Source: Coprothermobacteraceae bacterium (GTDB lineage Bacteria > Coprothermobacterota > Coprothermobacteria > Coprothermobacterales > Coprothermobacteraceae). Taken from it: a stretch of 64,000 bases of DNA. Made by a program: the position numbers and the translations under genes. The notes beneath the pieces were generated by a model. It searched no databases and was not told the origin of the DNA. It saw only the letters and a list, made by a program, of their open reading frames with translations. The DNA lies in NCBI GenBank assembly GCA_013178255.1, contig JABLWY010000001.1, positions 239,501-303,500 on the forward strand, written 5' to 3'. Within the stretch, counting starts at the first letter, position 1. The number at the start of each line of letters is the position of its first letter. Shown here one piece after another: positions 36,432-46,169 of this stretch.

Positions 36432-36442
36432 GGGTGAGGCTC

Positions 36443-37321
36443 TTGAAGCTAAAAGGTTGGCAAGCTCTAATTCTAGGTGTTCTCTTCTACTCTACTTCTG
36501 GGTTACTGGTAAAACCAACCACATCGCCGCCAATAGCCTTGGCTTTTTGCAGATTGGCTGTAGCAACCGCTATTGTGACGCCAATTTGGGGGCCCAAAGC
36601 AATAAGGTGGTGGCTCAAGAACTTCAGTTGGCCGGTAGTGTTTTCCAGCTTGGGTCTAGCTTTGGACTTTGGGCTTTGGTTTCTTTCCTTGCGCTACACC
36701 ACAGTAGCCCATGCTACGTTCCTTGTAAATATGGCGCCTCTTTGGACCGCTATTTTGGGGACCTTCTTGTTGGGTGAAACGCTGAGCACTTTGGGATGGT
36801 TAGGGGTGTTACTCGGTGTGGCTGGTGGAGCAGTGATGAGCGTAGAGTTACCGGTAAGCCTCATGAACATAGGGGACCTATGGGCTTTAGCTGCTAGTTT
36901 TGGTTTGTCGTTATACGTGGTTATGGCGAGGAAAGGTCGCCAAAAGGCAAGTAATGATGTCTTCAGCTACGGGATCTTTATGCTCACCACGCTGTGGATC
37001 GGTGTACTGGCCTTGGTCTTCCGTCAAGGATTCACTATTAAACCCAGAGACTTGCCTTTTGCGTTGGGCTTGGCCCTTGGGCCGCAGTTAGGCGGTAATA
37101 CGATGATCAATTACTCTTTAGAAACGCTGCCGGCATCGGTAGTGTCAGTGGGGTTGTTAGGTGAGCCCATAATCGCTACCGTTGCCGCCGCCTTCTTGTT
37201 TGGCGAGGCCATTACGTGGCGTGTAGTGGTGGGCGGTTTGTTAATAGGTTTGGGGATCTACTTTGTTACAACAAGGAGGGGTAATAGTGGACTTAGAGGC
37301 ACTGAAAGGGCTGAACAGTGA
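36443..37321 (+). CDS. EamA/DMT family transporter
   Basis: This protein of about 292 residues has ten membrane helices in two EamA repeats ('LFYSTSGLLVKPTTSPPIALAFCRLAVA', 'NMAPLWTAILGTFLLGE', 'LLGEPIIATVAAAFLFGE'), typical of drug/metabolite exporters. The start is uncertain: TTG 36443 or GTG 36434. I favour TTG because GGGGTG sits 6 bp upstream; the much longer open frame begins inside the preceding gene. It overlaps the M20 gene by 35 bp. The nearby peptidase and threonine aldolase suggest amino acid export, but this is only context. Confidence 0.88.
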   Translation: MKLKGWQALILGVLFYSTSGLLVKPTTSPPIALAFCRLAVATAIVTPIWGPKAIRWWLKNFSWPVVFSSLGLALDFGLWFLSLRYTTVAHATFLVNMAPLWTAILGTFLLGETLSTLGWLGVLLGVAGGAVMSVELPVSLMNIGDLWALAASFGLSLYVVMARKGRQKASNDVFSYGIFMLTTLWIGVLALVFRQGFTIKPRDLPFALGLALGPQLGGNTMINYSLETLPASVVSVGLLGEPIIATVAAAFLFGEAITWRVVVGGLLIGLGIYFVTTRRGNSGLRGTERAEQ

Positions 37322-38468
37322 TATTGTTGCGTTCCGCAGGAGGTTACACAGTATACCTGAGGTTGGGCTGGACTTGCCTAAGACAAGAGGCTACGTTCGA
37401 GAGGTGCTGCAGAGCCTGGGTTATCAGCCTAGGGACTGTGGTTACGGCTTGATATGCGACATAGGTAGTGGTCCGGGCCTGCTGGCTATGAGGGCAGACA
37501 TGGATGCCCTCCCCGTACAGGAACAGACAGGGGTAGCGTACGCGTCTATTCATGCGGGCACGATGCACGCATGCGGGCATGATGCCCACACGGCTGTTCT
37601 CTTGGGTATAGCAAAGTACTTTGCTGCTAATCCACCACCATATAGGGTTAGGCTAATATTCCAGCCCGGCGAGGAGGGCTATTTCGGCGCGGTGAACATG
37701 ATAGAAAATGGGGCCTTGGATGGTGTCTCCGCGATAATAGGCGGTCACGTAGGACAGTTATTCCCTGACACTCCGCCAGGCGTGTTTGTGGTTAAAAGCG
37801 GCTCTGCTATGGCTGCGTCTGACGATTTTAGGGTCGTCTTTCAAGGTAAAGGCACCCATGGATCCCAACCCCAAACAGGTAGAGATCCATTTATGGCTGC
37901 TGCAGCGTTCATCTTGGGGACTCAGGTGTTGAAGGGCAGAGAAACCGATCCTAACAAACCGTCAGTTATATCAGTAGGAACGGTTCATGGTGGCACGGCA
38001 TACAACATAATTCCTGATAGCGTAGAGATTACAGGCACGGTGCGCACCATAGCACCGTCAGAGAGAGAGCAATTGGCGAAACGCCTAAAGGAGCTGGCGG
38101 AGTTTTCCGCCGCTGCGTATGGCTTGAGTGCTGAGTTCACATACAACTACGGTTACATCCCATTGGTAAACGACGCAACAATGGTTGAACTGTTCATGAG
38201 GGCGGTTCGTGAGACGTTGGGCGAGGACCGTATCGTTACTGTTGACAAAGTTAACATGGGCGGCGAAGATATGGCTTACTACTTGCAGAAGGTGCCTGGT
38301 GTTTTTTACTTCTTCAATACAAACAATGCAAACAAGGGCATTGTAGCGCCTAACCACAACCCCAAATTTGATGTAGACGAAGAGATCCTTTGGATGATGG
38401 CTGCAGCTAACATAAGGTTAGCTGAGTTGTTCTATGAGGGGAGGGATTTACAAGATGAATATCGTTGA
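37287..38468 (+). CDS. M20 family amidohydrolase / aminoacylase
   Basis: The 393-residue zinc peptidase of the M20D type (hippurate hydrolase / N-acyl-amino-acid amidohydrolase) shows metal and catalytic motifs '[11 protein letters not shown]', '[14 protein letters not shown]', '[11 protein letters not shown]' and '[14 protein letters not shown]'. It should remove acyl groups from amino acids or open small peptides in the cytosol. GTG at 37287 has AAGGAGGGG 6 bp upstream and overlaps the end of the EamA gene; the threonine aldolase gene follows with a 14-bp overlap. The cluster fits amino acid catabolism. Confidence 0.94.
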   Translation: MDLEALKGLNSDIVAFRRRLHSIPEVGLDLPKTRGYVREVLQSLGYQPRDCGYGLICDIGSGPGLLAMRADMDALPVQEQTGVAYASIHAGTMHACGHDAHTAVLLGIAKYFAANPPPYRVRLIFQPGEEGYFGAVNMIENGALDGVSAIIGGHVGQLFPDTPPGVFVVKSGSAMAASDDFRVVFQGKGTHGSQPQTGRDPFMAAAAFILGTQVLKGRETDPNKPSVISVGTVHGGTAYNIIPDSVEITGTVRTIAPSEREQLAKRLKELAEFSAAAYGLSAEFTYNYGYIPLVNDATMVELFMRAVRETLGEDRIVTVDKVNMGGEDMAYYLQKVPGVFYFFNTNNANKGIVAPNHNPKFDVDEEILWMMAAANIRLAELFYEGRDLQDEYR

Positions 38469-39489
38469 CTTGAGATCTGATACAGTTACCAAGCCTACTG
38501 ATGAGATGAGGATAGCCATGGCTCAGGCAGACGTAGGAGACGATGTTTACGGAGAAGATCCCACGGTGATCAAACTTGAGAGCCTGGCCGCTGAAATGGT
38601 GGGTAAGGAAGCAGCTCTTTTTGTTCCTTCAGGGACCATGGGTAATCAAGTCTGTGTTATGACGCACACCCAGCGCGGAGACGAGGTCATAGTGGAGGCG
38701 GAAAGTCACATTTACTACTACGAAGTCGGTGCTATGGCGGTTTTGAGTGGCGTACAAGCACGCACCGTCAGAGGGGTGCGGGGAGTAATGGATCCTGACG
38801 ACGTGCGCAAAGCCATAAGGGACAAGAACATACATTTCCCGCGCACTTCGCTGGTGACTTTGGAGAATACCCACAATCGCGGCGGAGGCAAGGTCTTGCC
38901 ACTGGAGAACATGAAAGCCATATATGAAATTGCTAAAGAACACGGGTTGAACGTGCACTTGGACGGCGCCCGCATATTCAACGCTCAGGTAGCAACAGGT
39001 ATTCCTGCCAAAGAATATTGTGCATACGCTGATTCGGTGATGTTCTGCTTATCCAAGGGGTTGGCTGCGCCCGTGGGGTCCATCGTAGCAGGTTCCCGGG
39101 AATTCATAGAGCGGGCTAGAAAGAACAGGAAGATGTTGGGAGGAGGTATGCGTCAGGCTGGAGTGTTGGCGGCTGCAGGCATAGTAGCCCTTACGAAGAT
39201 GGTGGACCGGTTGGCTGAGGACCACGACAATGCCAAGCTATTGGCCATCGAACTAGCTAAGATGGGTTACGGTGTTGACCCCGACCACGTAGAAACGAAT
39301 ATGGTGATGGTGAGCACGGATCCTTTGCATATGGACGCCGGTACATTGGTCAGAAAGATGCATGAAAGGGGCGTACTCTTTAACGCCGTGAGCAGTAGTA
39401 CCGTGAGGCTCGTAACTCACAAAGATATAAGCAGAGATGATGTCTTCAGAGCGCTTGAGCATTTTGAGCAGGTGATCAAGTCAATCTAA
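38455..39489 (+). CDS. ltaE: Low-specificity L-threonine aldolase
   Basis: The 344-residue PLP enzyme cleaves threonine or allo-threonine to glycine and acetaldehyde. It opens '[18 protein letters not shown]', has '[11 protein letters not shown]' and the PLP-binding lysine in '[12 protein letters not shown]'. The ATG at 38455 follows GGGAGGG. Its acetaldehyde product is a plausible substrate for the aldehyde:ferredoxin oxidoreductase about 22 kb away, although nothing links them here except chemistry. It overlaps the convergent FemAB-like gene by 4 bp. Confidence 0.96.
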   Translation: MNIVDLRSDTVTKPTDEMRIAMAQADVGDDVYGEDPTVIKLESLAAEMVGKEAALFVPSGTMGNQVCVMTHTQRGDEVIVEAESHIYYYEVGAMAVLSGVQARTVRGVRGVMDPDDVRKAIRDKNIHFPRTSLVTLENTHNRGGGKVLPLENMKAIYEIAKEHGLNVHLDGARIFNAQVATGIPAKEYCAYADSVMFCLSKGLAAPVGSIVAGSREFIERARKNRKMLGGGMRQAGVLAAAGIVALTKMVDRLAEDHDNAKLLAIELAKMGYGVDPDHVETNMVMVSTDPLHMDAGTLVRKMHERGVLFNAVSSSTVRLVTHKDISRDDVFRALEHFEQVIKSI

Positions 39490-40403
39490 CGGGCTTTCAA
39501 CATGCGGAGCCACTTGGGTTCGAAGTAGACGGCTAAGTAGGGAGCTGTTCTACCTCCAAAAGACAACTTGAAGTTGGCAAGGCTGGGTAGGTTTATACCG
39601 CACCAGTCAAAATACTCTAACCCTTCTTCCTTGAGTTGATTAAGGATGGAGTACATCAGGAATGGCGAAGCTCCTGATTTGAGGGCTTCAACAGAATTGC
39701 CTGAGACATAGTAGTAAGCCACTTTGTTATGAATTAGGATGGTCGCGAAGCTCAAAACCTGACCGTCACGTTCCACTACATACGTACGAACCTTCGGTCC
39801 CAATTCAGGGAGGCGGGTGAAAAAGAGTTTGCTGTATGCAGTCTCTAGAGCCTTTCGGCGAAACGTGCTTTCGTATATAGGCCACAGTTGCTCCATCCTA
39901 TCAGTTTCGTTCAGCGCAAGACCTTCCTTTTGCCCCTTGTAAATGATGTTCCTCTGCTTTTGCTCCACAGTCATGACATTGAAACTAGGCAAATGAGTCA
40001 GGGCCGTGTACAGCACTTGCGCACCAAATCCGGCACGCTGGAATCCCCTGATGTCCTGAAAGAAGGGCGTAGCTGAGATGTAGTGGATCACCGAAAACTT
40101 TTCCCGCAAGTAACTAGCTAGCGTCAACTGTGCCTCGAGAAGAGTTTTGGGGTGAGCGTCACGGTAAATTATGGGCATGTACGTCATAGGGGCAGCTGCC
40201 CTGACTTGGCGACCTACGGTGCGCAGGGCTACGCCAAGCAGTACTCTTTCCCCTTTGAGTACTGCGACGGTGGTCACGCTCCCACCGTAAGTATCAGTAA
40301 CTAGCTGCAGAAAGTCGGTACAGGAGAATGGGGGAGCGTACAGCTGGCTACTCACAAAAGAATCCCATTGCGGGTGGTTTTCAACGACACGCAACTCAGC
40401 CAT
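39486..40403 (-). CDS. FemAB/BioF2-like GNAT acyltransferase
   Basis: The 305-residue protein matches the Acetyltransf_6 / FemAB-like class, in which a GNAT fold transfers acyl or aminoacyl groups. Recognisable stretches: '[16 protein letters not shown]', '[69 protein letters not shown]' (family pattern 'lh..~G..s..g..pllw..i..A...G...fDf.G'). It may modify peptidoglycan or a cell-surface molecule. The start lies 4 bp after the stop of the upstream phosphoesterase gene, so the two form an operon. The acceptor is unknown. Confidence 0.82.
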   Translation of the reverse strand: MAELRVVENHPQWDSFVSSQLYAPPFSCTDFLQLVTDTYGGSVTTVAVLKGERVLLGVALRTVGRQVRAAAPMTYMPIIYRDAHPKTLLEAQLTLASYLREKFSVIHYISATPFFQDIRGFQRAGFGAQVLYTALTHLPSFNVMTVEQKQRNIIYKGQKEGLALNETDRMEQLWPIYESTFRRKALETAYSKLFFTRLPELGPKVRTYVVERDGQVLSFATILIHNKVAYYYVSGNSVEALKSGASPFLMYSILNQLKEEGLEYFDWCGINLPSLANFKLSFGGRTAPYLAVYFEPKWLRMLKAR

Positions 40404-40407
40404 TTAG

Positions 40408-41061
40408 CTACAAGTTTAACAAAACGATCTTCTTGTGCAGCGGCAAAGCAACATTGCAAATGTCAATCTGTGCTTCGCTATGCTTCCAGTTCGGGGCAAA
40501 GTGGGAGTGCCCGTGAATTACCACCACGTTGTAGTCTCTAATTTGCTCGAACAGTCGGACAGAAGTGAGCTGGAGCAACCTGACGGCTACATCGGTAGTG
40601 AAAGAGCCTACGGCGTAATGAGTAAGCAGCACGGTTCTTGATTTGGCACTGCTGAGCGTCTCGCGGATAAGACGAAGCCTTCTTGCATAAATCTGCTCCA
40701 CATTAGCCACATGGTTTTTTTGCCACAAAGTAGGCTCGTCCAAAACGCCTGGGGTTCCGAATATGGGTATGCCTTTGACTTCTACCATTTCGTCTTCGAG
40801 CCATATAACGTCAGGGTAGTCCCTTCTGAGTTTCTTCCTTGTGGTCTCGAACTCTTCGTTGCCAAAGGTAGCCACGACCGGTAACCCTCCCCAGTATTTT
40901 CTGACGTTTTCATGAACCAACTGGAAAGCCCCTGCTGCGCCTCTGAGCACTAGGTCTCCGGCTAGTAGCAGCATGTCTGGCGGTGGACTGCTGCGCACGC
41001 TGTCGATGAACAGCCTTATGTATCTAGGCGAGTGTATGTCAGATGTGGCCGCGACTATCAT
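40408..41061 (-). CDS. Metallophosphoesterase
   Basis: This 217-residue calcineurin-like phosphoesterase has motifs 'TSDIHSPRYI' (DxH), 'LLAGDLVLRG' (GDxx), 'FGNEE' (GNxE, replacing GNHD), and 'LLTHYAVG', 'IHGHSHFAP' (GHxH). It hydrolyses phosphodiesters or phosphomonoesters with two metals. The start is ATG 41061: it coincides with the predicted transcription start 6 bp downstream of TATAAT (41073-41068), and the protein then begins directly with 'MIVAATSDIH'. The longer open frame to 41274 runs through that promoter and into the divergent MFS gene, so I reject it. It is in an operon with the FemAB-like gene. Confidence 0.9.
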   Translation of the reverse strand: MIVAATSDIHSPRYIRLFIDSVRSSPPPDMLLLAGDLVLRGAAGAFQLVHENVRKYWGGLPVVATFGNEEFETTRKKLRRDYPDVIWLEDEMVEVKGIPIFGTPGVLDEPTLWQKNHVANVEQIYARRLRLIRETLSSAKSRTVLLTHYAVGSFTTDVAVRLLQLTSVRLFEQIRDYNVVVIHGHSHFAPNWKHSEAQIDICNVALPLHKKIVLLNL

Positions 41062-41067
41062 GGCATA

Positions 41068-41073
41068 ATTATA
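41068..41073 (-). promoter_or_regulatory. -10 box for leaderless phosphoesterase gene
   Basis: TATAAT on the minus strand, then exactly 6 bp, then ATG (41061). No ribosome-binding site lies between. Confidence 0.65.
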
Positions 41074-41100
41074 GACCGCCCGTACCGAGCCTTTATACTG

Positions 41101-41106
41101 TAAAAT
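41101..41106 (+). promoter_or_regulatory. -10 box for MFS transporter gene
   Basis: TAAAAT on the plus strand predicts a start near 41113 and a leader of about 36 nt ending with GTGGAG before the ATG at 41149. Here the leader is normal. Confidence 0.4.
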
Positions 41107-41148
41107 AGTCATAGAACTTAAACAAATGTGCGCTGTGTGGAGATGGCG

Positions 41149-42408
41149 ATGGGCGAAGGATTCTGGGGACGAATTGGCAGGACGTTTCCAGCTTTGAAGT
41201 ATAGGAACTTCAGGCTTTTTTGGTTTGGCCAGATGATTTCCTTGGTAGGCACATGGATTCAGAATGTGGGTCAAGGCTGGTTAGTGCTTGAGCTCACCAA
41301 CAATTCGGCCTTCAAGCTGGGATTAGTGACTATGTTGCAAACCTTACCAATACTTCTGTTTTCGCTCTATGCGGGCGCGGTAGTGGAGAGACACCCCAAG
41401 AGGAATGTCCTCTTGGTTACACAAAGCTTGCTAACGGTCTTGGCTGCGGTCTTGGCTACGCTGGTGTACACCGGGGTTGTGCAATATTGGCACGTGCTGC
41501 TGTTAGCGTTCCTTCTTGGTTCGACTAACGCATTTGACATGCCGGCGCGACAGTCCTTATACGCTGAAGTAGTGGACAATGAAGCGTTGACGTCGGCTAT
41601 ATCACTCAATTCTATGATCTTCAACTTGGGCAGAATCTTAGGGCCTGGTCTTGCGGCTTTACTCATAGGCGTTCTCGGGATAGCCACTTGTTTCTACTTG
41701 AACGCCTTGAGTTTCTTGCCTGTCATAATCGGTCTGTACTTGATGGACATATCTCATCTGAAGTTAGAACGGAGGAACGGCAAGACGTGGGAAGGCGTAA
41801 CTGAAGGGCTAAGGTATGTGCGCCAAAGGCCGTCCATCTATTTGGCGCTAATTATGGTGGGAATCATGAGTATGTTGTGCATGAACTTCAATGTGTGGAT
41901 ACCAACGATGGCTAAGGTCGACCTCAAGATGAACGTGACTGACTATGGTGTTCTCATGACTTACCTGGGACTCGGTGCCTTTGCGGTATCTATCTACTTA
42001 TCCATGACAAGAACACGCTCAGCTGCCGTACGGATGTTTTGGGTAGGAGCTTTTGGTTTGGCATCTTTCCTGGTGTTGCTCCACTTCCCCCGAGCGCTGT
42101 GGGTGATCTCCGTACTGCTATTCCTTGCTGGTGCGTCTATGCAACTCTTCAATACCATGGCGAACACTACCATACAACTAGAAAGCGACGATCGCTTTAG
42201 GGGCCGCGTCATGAGCCTCTTTTCATTGGCTTTTCTGGGAGTCACTCCATTGGGGAGCCTCTACGCTGGTTGGGTAGCCCAACAATTTGGTGTGCGCGCA
42301 GCATTCTTGGTAAGTGGCTTGCTTGGGTTGTTCATCGCAGGTGCCGTTTATGTGTTCTGGACCTCACTCGCTAACCGAGAACAACCAACGCCAGATGAAG
42401 CACCTTAA
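41149..42408 (+). CDS. MFS transporter (MFS_3, EntS-like)
   Basis: The 419-residue, 12-helix major facilitator shows the family opening 'ALKYRNFRLFWFGQMISLVGTWIQNVGQGWLVLELTNN', the 'RQSLYAEVVDNEALTSAISLNS' stretch and 'DDRFRGRVMSLFSLAFLGVTPLGSL', typical of the EntS/MFS_3 group that exports siderophores or drugs. I placed the start at ATG 41149 because GTGGAG precedes it; GTG 41128 and ATG 41143 are also in frame. Divergent from the phosphoesterase. The substrate is not indicated. Confidence 0.9.
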   Translation: MGEGFWGRIGRTFPALKYRNFRLFWFGQMISLVGTWIQNVGQGWLVLELTNNSAFKLGLVTMLQTLPILLFSLYAGAVVERHPKRNVLLVTQSLLTVLAAVLATLVYTGVVQYWHVLLLAFLLGSTNAFDMPARQSLYAEVVDNEALTSAISLNSMIFNLGRILGPGLAALLIGVLGIATCFYLNALSFLPVIIGLYLMDISHLKLERRNGKTWEGVTEGLRYVRQRPSIYLALIMVGIMSMLCMNFNVWIPTMAKVDLKMNVTDYGVLMTYLGLGAFAVSIYLSMTRTRSAAVRMFWVGAFGLASFLVLLHFPRALWVISVLLFLAGASMQLFNTMANTTIQLESDDRFRGRVMSLFSLAFLGVTPLGSLYAGWVAQQFGVRAAFLVSGLLGLFIAGAVYVFWTSLANREQPTPDEAP

Positions 42409-42424
42409 CCTATTCGTTCCCCGT

Positions 42425-43603
42425 TCACATGAGCCCCATTTCCATATGTTTCTGCGCTATGGTCCTCGCAAGCTCTGCAAGCTTGTTGAAATCGGCCTCA
42501 GTTGGATAACCCTTGACCAAAATGGGTTCTAGGAATTCTGCGTTGACTGACGACCACAAGCCCTTTATCACATCGACCATGCGTGTGCCCCACCCGTATG
42601 AGCCAATGATCCCGAAAGAGCGGGCCTTAGGCCTCAGAGCTCCAATCCAGTACGCAGCCATTTCTGCCGCGGGGTGAGGGCCTGTCAACGTGGTAGGTGA
42701 GGCTAATATGATAGTCGCTGCATCGACGGTGGCCATGGTCAATTCTCCCAAGTCTGCTGTGGATACATCGAACCTGTCCACGTTAAGCCCAAGTTCTACT
42801 AGCTCATAGGTGAGGAAATCTACCATGGCCTGCGTGCTGCCGTGCATGGAAACCCATGGTATAAGAACTACGTTCTTTGGCATCTCAGAGCTCCACTCTT
42901 CGTAAGCCGACAATATGAATTCAGGGTTTGAATACACAGGGCCGTGACTTGGGGCAATTAATCTTAGATCGAGCTTGCGCACCTTGCCTAGATGAGTCCT
43001 GATCAAACCTCTAAATGGCGACATGATCTCAGCATAGTATCGCTTTGCTCCTTGATAGACCAGCTTCTCCTCCAGCACAAATAGATCAGAGGTAGCCAAG
43101 TGGGACCCGAAGAAATCGCACGTGAATAGAACCTGGCGTTCAGGAAGGTACGTTACCATGGTCTCGGGCCAATGAACCCAGGGCGTCAGTATGAACAGCA
43201 GCCGTAACCCACCAAGGTCTACGGAGTCGCCATCCTTTATAACGGTGATGCGGTCTTCAGGTACGTGCAAATGGGATAGAAGGAGTTCCTTGGCTTTTGC
43301 ATTGGTTATCACGGTGGCTTCGGGGTATTTCTGAAGAACCATAGGTAATGAACCGCTATGGTCTTGTTCCACGTGCTGTACGATCACATAGTCTAAGGAG
43401 TTTACGGAGGATAAATAGGCATCGAGCATCTCCCACTTGGATGGGTCAACAGTATCAATGAGGGCTGTCTTGTGTTCCCCCTTTATCAAATAGGCATTAT
43501 AGCTAGTGCCCTGAGGCAGCGGTATCAGTGAATCAAAGTACCTTCGATCCCAGTCGGGTGCCCCTACAAAGTAGACGTCGTCAGTGATTTTTCTTGGTTT
43601 CAA
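42425..43603 (-). CDS. Flavodiiron protein (FprA/rubredoxin:oxygen oxidoreductase family)
   Basis: This 392-residue enzyme has an N-terminal metallo-beta-lactamase-like diiron domain ('HVEQDHSGSLP' as the HxExDH ligand motif, 'FTCDFFGSH', 'PSHGPVY') and a C-terminal flavodoxin domain ('WVSMHGSTQAMVDFL'). Such enzymes reduce O2 to water or NO to N2O with electrons from rubredoxin and protect anaerobes. The start is TTG 43603, 7 bp after GGAGGT; the ORF could begin at GTG 43612 but that overlaps the ribosome-binding site. A TAGAAT box lies nearby on the minus strand. Confidence 0.96.
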   Translation of the reverse strand: MKPRKITDDVYFVGAPDWDRRYFDSLIPLPQGTSYNAYLIKGEHKTALIDTVDPSKWEMLDAYLSSVNSLDYVIVQHVEQDHSGSLPMVLQKYPEATVITNAKAKELLLSHLHVPEDRITVIKDGDSVDLGGLRLLFILTPWVHWPETMVTYLPERQVLFTCDFFGSHLATSDLFVLEEKLVYQGAKRYYAEIMSPFRGLIRTHLGKVRKLDLRLIAPSHGPVYSNPEFILSAYEEWSSEMPKNVVLIPWVSMHGSTQAMVDFLTYELVELGLNVDRFDVSTADLGELTMATVDAATIILASPTTLTGPHPAAEMAAYWIGALRPKARSFGIIGSYGWGTRMVDVIKGLWSSVNAEFLEPILVKGYPTEADFNKLAELARTIAQKHMEMGLM

Positions 43604-43704
43604 AACAACCACCTCCGGTTAGTATTCTAATGTAGAACGCGTCTGTTCGTCGAAAACAATGCAACGCGGTGCATCGGCAACACAGCGAGAGGAGGCAACT
43701 ACTC

Positions 43705-45093
43705 ATGAGAGTTGATAGGGGAATGTTCAGGGAGTACGACATCAGGGGCGTGTTCGGTGAAGACCTGACACCCGAAGCTGCCTATGGTATAGCTAGGGCA
43801 TTCGCCAAGTATGCTGCAGAAGAAGGGCGTGAAAGAATGGTTGTGGGAGCTGACAACAGGAAAAGCTCCCCAGTCCTAAGGGAAGCCGTCATCGAGGGCC
43901 TAGTGGATTCGGGCTTCAAAGTCCTTGACTTAGGAACTGTCATAACGCCTGTTTTCTACCATGCCTGCGTGACCACAGGGGTAGGCGCAGGCATCATGGT
44001 GACGGCTAGCCACAATCCTCCGCAGTATAACGGCTTCAAGCTGTTTCTAGGGCAAAGCACACTATACGGAGAGCAGATACAAAGAATTGCCGATATGGTG
44101 GAGTCAGATGACTTTGTTGAGGGCCGTGGCTCGGTGGAGCGTTATGATCACAAAGAGTCCTACTTCGCAGATCTGCTGCAGAGAATTGGTTGCAAATTGC
44201 CGTTGCGCATAGCCATTGATTGTGGAAACGGAACAGCATCACTGTTCGCAGTCGAGCTTTTCGAAAGAGCTGGAGCACAGGTGTACCCATTGTACTGCCA
44301 ATCAGATCCCAACTTCCCCAACCACCAACCTGACCCAGTCAAGGCAGAGAATATGAAGGATCTCCAGAAATTGGTGGTTGAAGGCGGTTTGGATGTGGGT
44401 TTGGGGTTCGACGGTGATGGTGATCGGCTAGGAGTGGTCGACGACTCTGGAACCTTGCTATTCGGGGACACTCTTATGGCTTTGTTCTGGCGCGAGATAC
44501 TCAAGAATAGGGATCCCAAAACGGTTAAGGCTATTGTGGAAGTAAAGTGCTCAGAAGCGTTAGTAGAGGAAATAAGGCGTTTGGGAGCAGAGCCTGTCCT
44601 GTGGAAGACAGGCCACAGCCTTATCAAGGCAAAAATGAAAGAACTGAACAGCCCCTTCGCCGGTGAGATGTCAGGACATTTGTTCTTCGCTGATCAATAC
44701 TATGGTTTCGATGACGCGTTGTATGCGGGCTTGCGCCTACTGCGGTTAATCGTGCACTCAGGAAAGAAGCTATCTGAATTGGTGGCCGAAATACCATCCT
44801 ACTACTCAAGCCCCGAGATTAGGATTCACTACGACGACACTAAGAAGTTTGAGCTGGTACAAAAGGCAAAGCAGTATTTCATGGAAAGGGAGTACCCCGT
44901 AGTTGACGTAGACGGCGTGCGCGTGTACATAGGGAGCGGTTGGGGTTTGATAAGGGCTTCCAACACGGGGCCGGAGATCATTGTAAGGTACGAAGCCAAA
45001 GAGCGTAAAGACTTGGATGTGGTGAAAGACGAACTAGAAGGCGCATTGAGAAGTGGCGGTCTGGAAGTGGTTCTCCCTGACATTCACAAATGA
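43705..45093 (+). CDS. Phosphomannomutase/phosphoglucomutase
   Basis: This 462-residue alpha-D-phosphohexomutase has the catalytic serine loop 'MVTASHNPPQYNGFKL', metal-binding 'GFDGDGDRLG', sugar-binding 'GEMSGHLFF' and phosphate-binding 'RASNTGPEIIVRYEA'. It interconverts hexose-1- and hexose-6-phosphates for polysaccharide or glycan synthesis. The ATG at 43705 has GAGGAGG about 9 bp upstream; the frame extends 12 codons further but without a good site. Confidence 0.96.
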   Translation: MRVDRGMFREYDIRGVFGEDLTPEAAYGIARAFAKYAAEEGRERMVVGADNRKSSPVLREAVIEGLVDSGFKVLDLGTVITPVFYHACVTTGVGAGIMVTASHNPPQYNGFKLFLGQSTLYGEQIQRIADMVESDDFVEGRGSVERYDHKESYFADLLQRIGCKLPLRIAIDCGNGTASLFAVELFERAGAQVYPLYCQSDPNFPNHQPDPVKAENMKDLQKLVVEGGLDVGLGFDGDGDRLGVVDDSGTLLFGDTLMALFWREILKNRDPKTVKAIVEVKCSEALVEEIRRLGAEPVLWKTGHSLIKAKMKELNSPFAGEMSGHLFFADQYYGFDDALYAGLRLLRLIVHSGKKLSELVAEIPSYYSSPEIRIHYDDTKKFELVQKAKQYFMEREYPVVDVDGVRVYIGSGWGLIRASNTGPEIIVRYEAKERKDLDVVKDELEGALRSGGLEVVLPDIHK

Positions 45094-45131
45094 GGCTCTC
45101 ACAGCGTATATATAAGCGGAGGTGACAGAAG

Positions 45132-46040
45132 ATGAGAAAATTGACAGCAGCACTCTTAGTGGTAGGGCTAGTGGCATTGGCTGTACCAGCAGTAGCGATG
45201 GCCGCAGGCCCGAACACGAATTTTGGTCAGCAAGTTAGGCAGTTTGTTCAGAATATGAAAGAGGGTAGCCAGTGGATGAACAGGTTCCAATCCACAACGG
45301 CCTCTGCGGTGGGTGAGCATTTTGGCAAAGGGTATGTGAAGGGTCTGGCGGACAGGAACCGCGAGCGGAACAAGGTAATAGGCTCACAGAGCCCCATTTA
45401 TCCTGAGTTGTTGGCGGCACTCAGCAATTTGACCGGTAGTTCCACTACGGCCCTTGAGAATCTCATGAAAACGTATCATGTGAACTGGGAAAAGGTTGTG
45501 TTGGCGTACTCCATCACGCAAGTTACTACTGCAACAGACACTGTAGAAAGTGTCATCCAGAAGATGCCTCACTGGCAGGCATACATTAAGAGTCAAGGCG
45601 TAGCCACTGCTGACGTGATGAAGAAGTTCCAGGAAAACATGAAAAAGGTCACTGATACAGTGAGGCCGGTTGCTCAGCAAATGGCGTACCAGTACAAAGA
45701 AGTGCTGTGGACTGTGACAGCATCTGTGTTGGGCACTACTACGACCGCTTTGGCTGAGACTGCTAGCACTTACGATGTGGGCATTGACCGCATCATCATG
45801 GCTTATGCCGTGGCTAATGCGACCACGGCAACTGTTGCGCCGTCAGATGTGCTCACCTATATGGCTAACCACAACTTGAAAGATACATTGAGCTACTTTG
45901 GTGTTAGCACTACGGACTTCTTGAACAAGGTAAAGGTTTACCTCGATGGTATCGTAAACGAGCTGAAGGCACAGGGTATTTCGCTGCCCAAGGGCATAGC
46001 AGACCTGTACGAGCGTTTGAGCCGAGTACTCAGCAAGTAG
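45132..46040 (+). CDS. Secreted helical protein with internal duplication, unknown function
   Basis: The 302-residue protein has a textbook signal peptide (cleavage after about residue 25, 'AMAAG'). After a charged spacer it contains two related copies: residues 101-172 and 200-275, sharing 'TTAL', 'TY(H/D)V', '(V/I)(V/I)xAY(S/A)(I/V)', 'TTAT' and 'GV(A/S)T(A/T)D' in the same order, each predicted to be helical. No Cys, Trp-poor, no catalytic motif. I do not recognise the family. GGAGGTGA lies 9 bp upstream, with a TATATA-like promoter inside the 38-bp gap after the phosphomutase, and a strong terminator follows. Stand-alone, well-expressed secreted protein, perhaps cell-surface or substrate-binding. 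Confidence 0.7.
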   Translation: MRKLTAALLVVGLVALAVPAVAMAAGPNTNFGQQVRQFVQNMKEGSQWMNRFQSTTASAVGEHFGKGYVKGLADRNRERNKVIGSQSPIYPELLAALSNLTGSSTTALENLMKTYHVNWEKVVLAYSITQVTTATDTVESVIQKMPHWQAYIKSQGVATADVMKKFQENMKKVTDTVRPVAQQMAYQYKEVLWTVTASVLGTTTTALAETASTYDVGIDRIIMAYAVANATTATVAPSDVLTYMANHNLKDTLSYFGVSTTDFLNKVKVYLDGIVNELKAQGISLPKGIADLYERLSRVLSK

Positions 46041-46061
46041 TAGAGGCGTCAAGTATTATCC

Positions 46062-46090
46062 AAGGGCTCCCGTCTGGGGGCCCTTTCCTT
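46062..46090 (+). terminator. Rho-independent terminator after secreted protein gene
   Basis: A 10-bp stem (AAGGGCTCCC / GGGGGCCCTT, 46062-46071 with 46076-46085, one G-T pair) and a GTCT loop are followed by a T-rich run (TTTCCTTTTCTT). Confidence 0.88.
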
Positions 46091-46122
46091 TTCTTATCCT
46101 ACGCTCAGAATTCTTGGGTCTC

Positions 46123-46137
46123 CACTGTACCCCAGTG
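46123..46137. repeat. Inverted repeat CACTG-N5-CAGTG in promoter spacer
   Basis: CACTG at 46123-46127 and CAGTG at 46133-46137 lie between a TTGGGT and a TACACT (46138-46143) 19 bp apart, upstream of the phosphoesterase at 46170. It could be an operator, or chance. Confidence 0.3.
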
Positions 46138-46169
46138 CTACACTCTTATCAGGTGGGGGGGGTGCATCC

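Noticed and set aside
40408-41274. 288-codon version of the phosphoesterase
   Set aside because: The extra 71 codons run through the TATAAT box and overlap the divergent MFS gene; ATG 41061 gives the normal family N-terminus.
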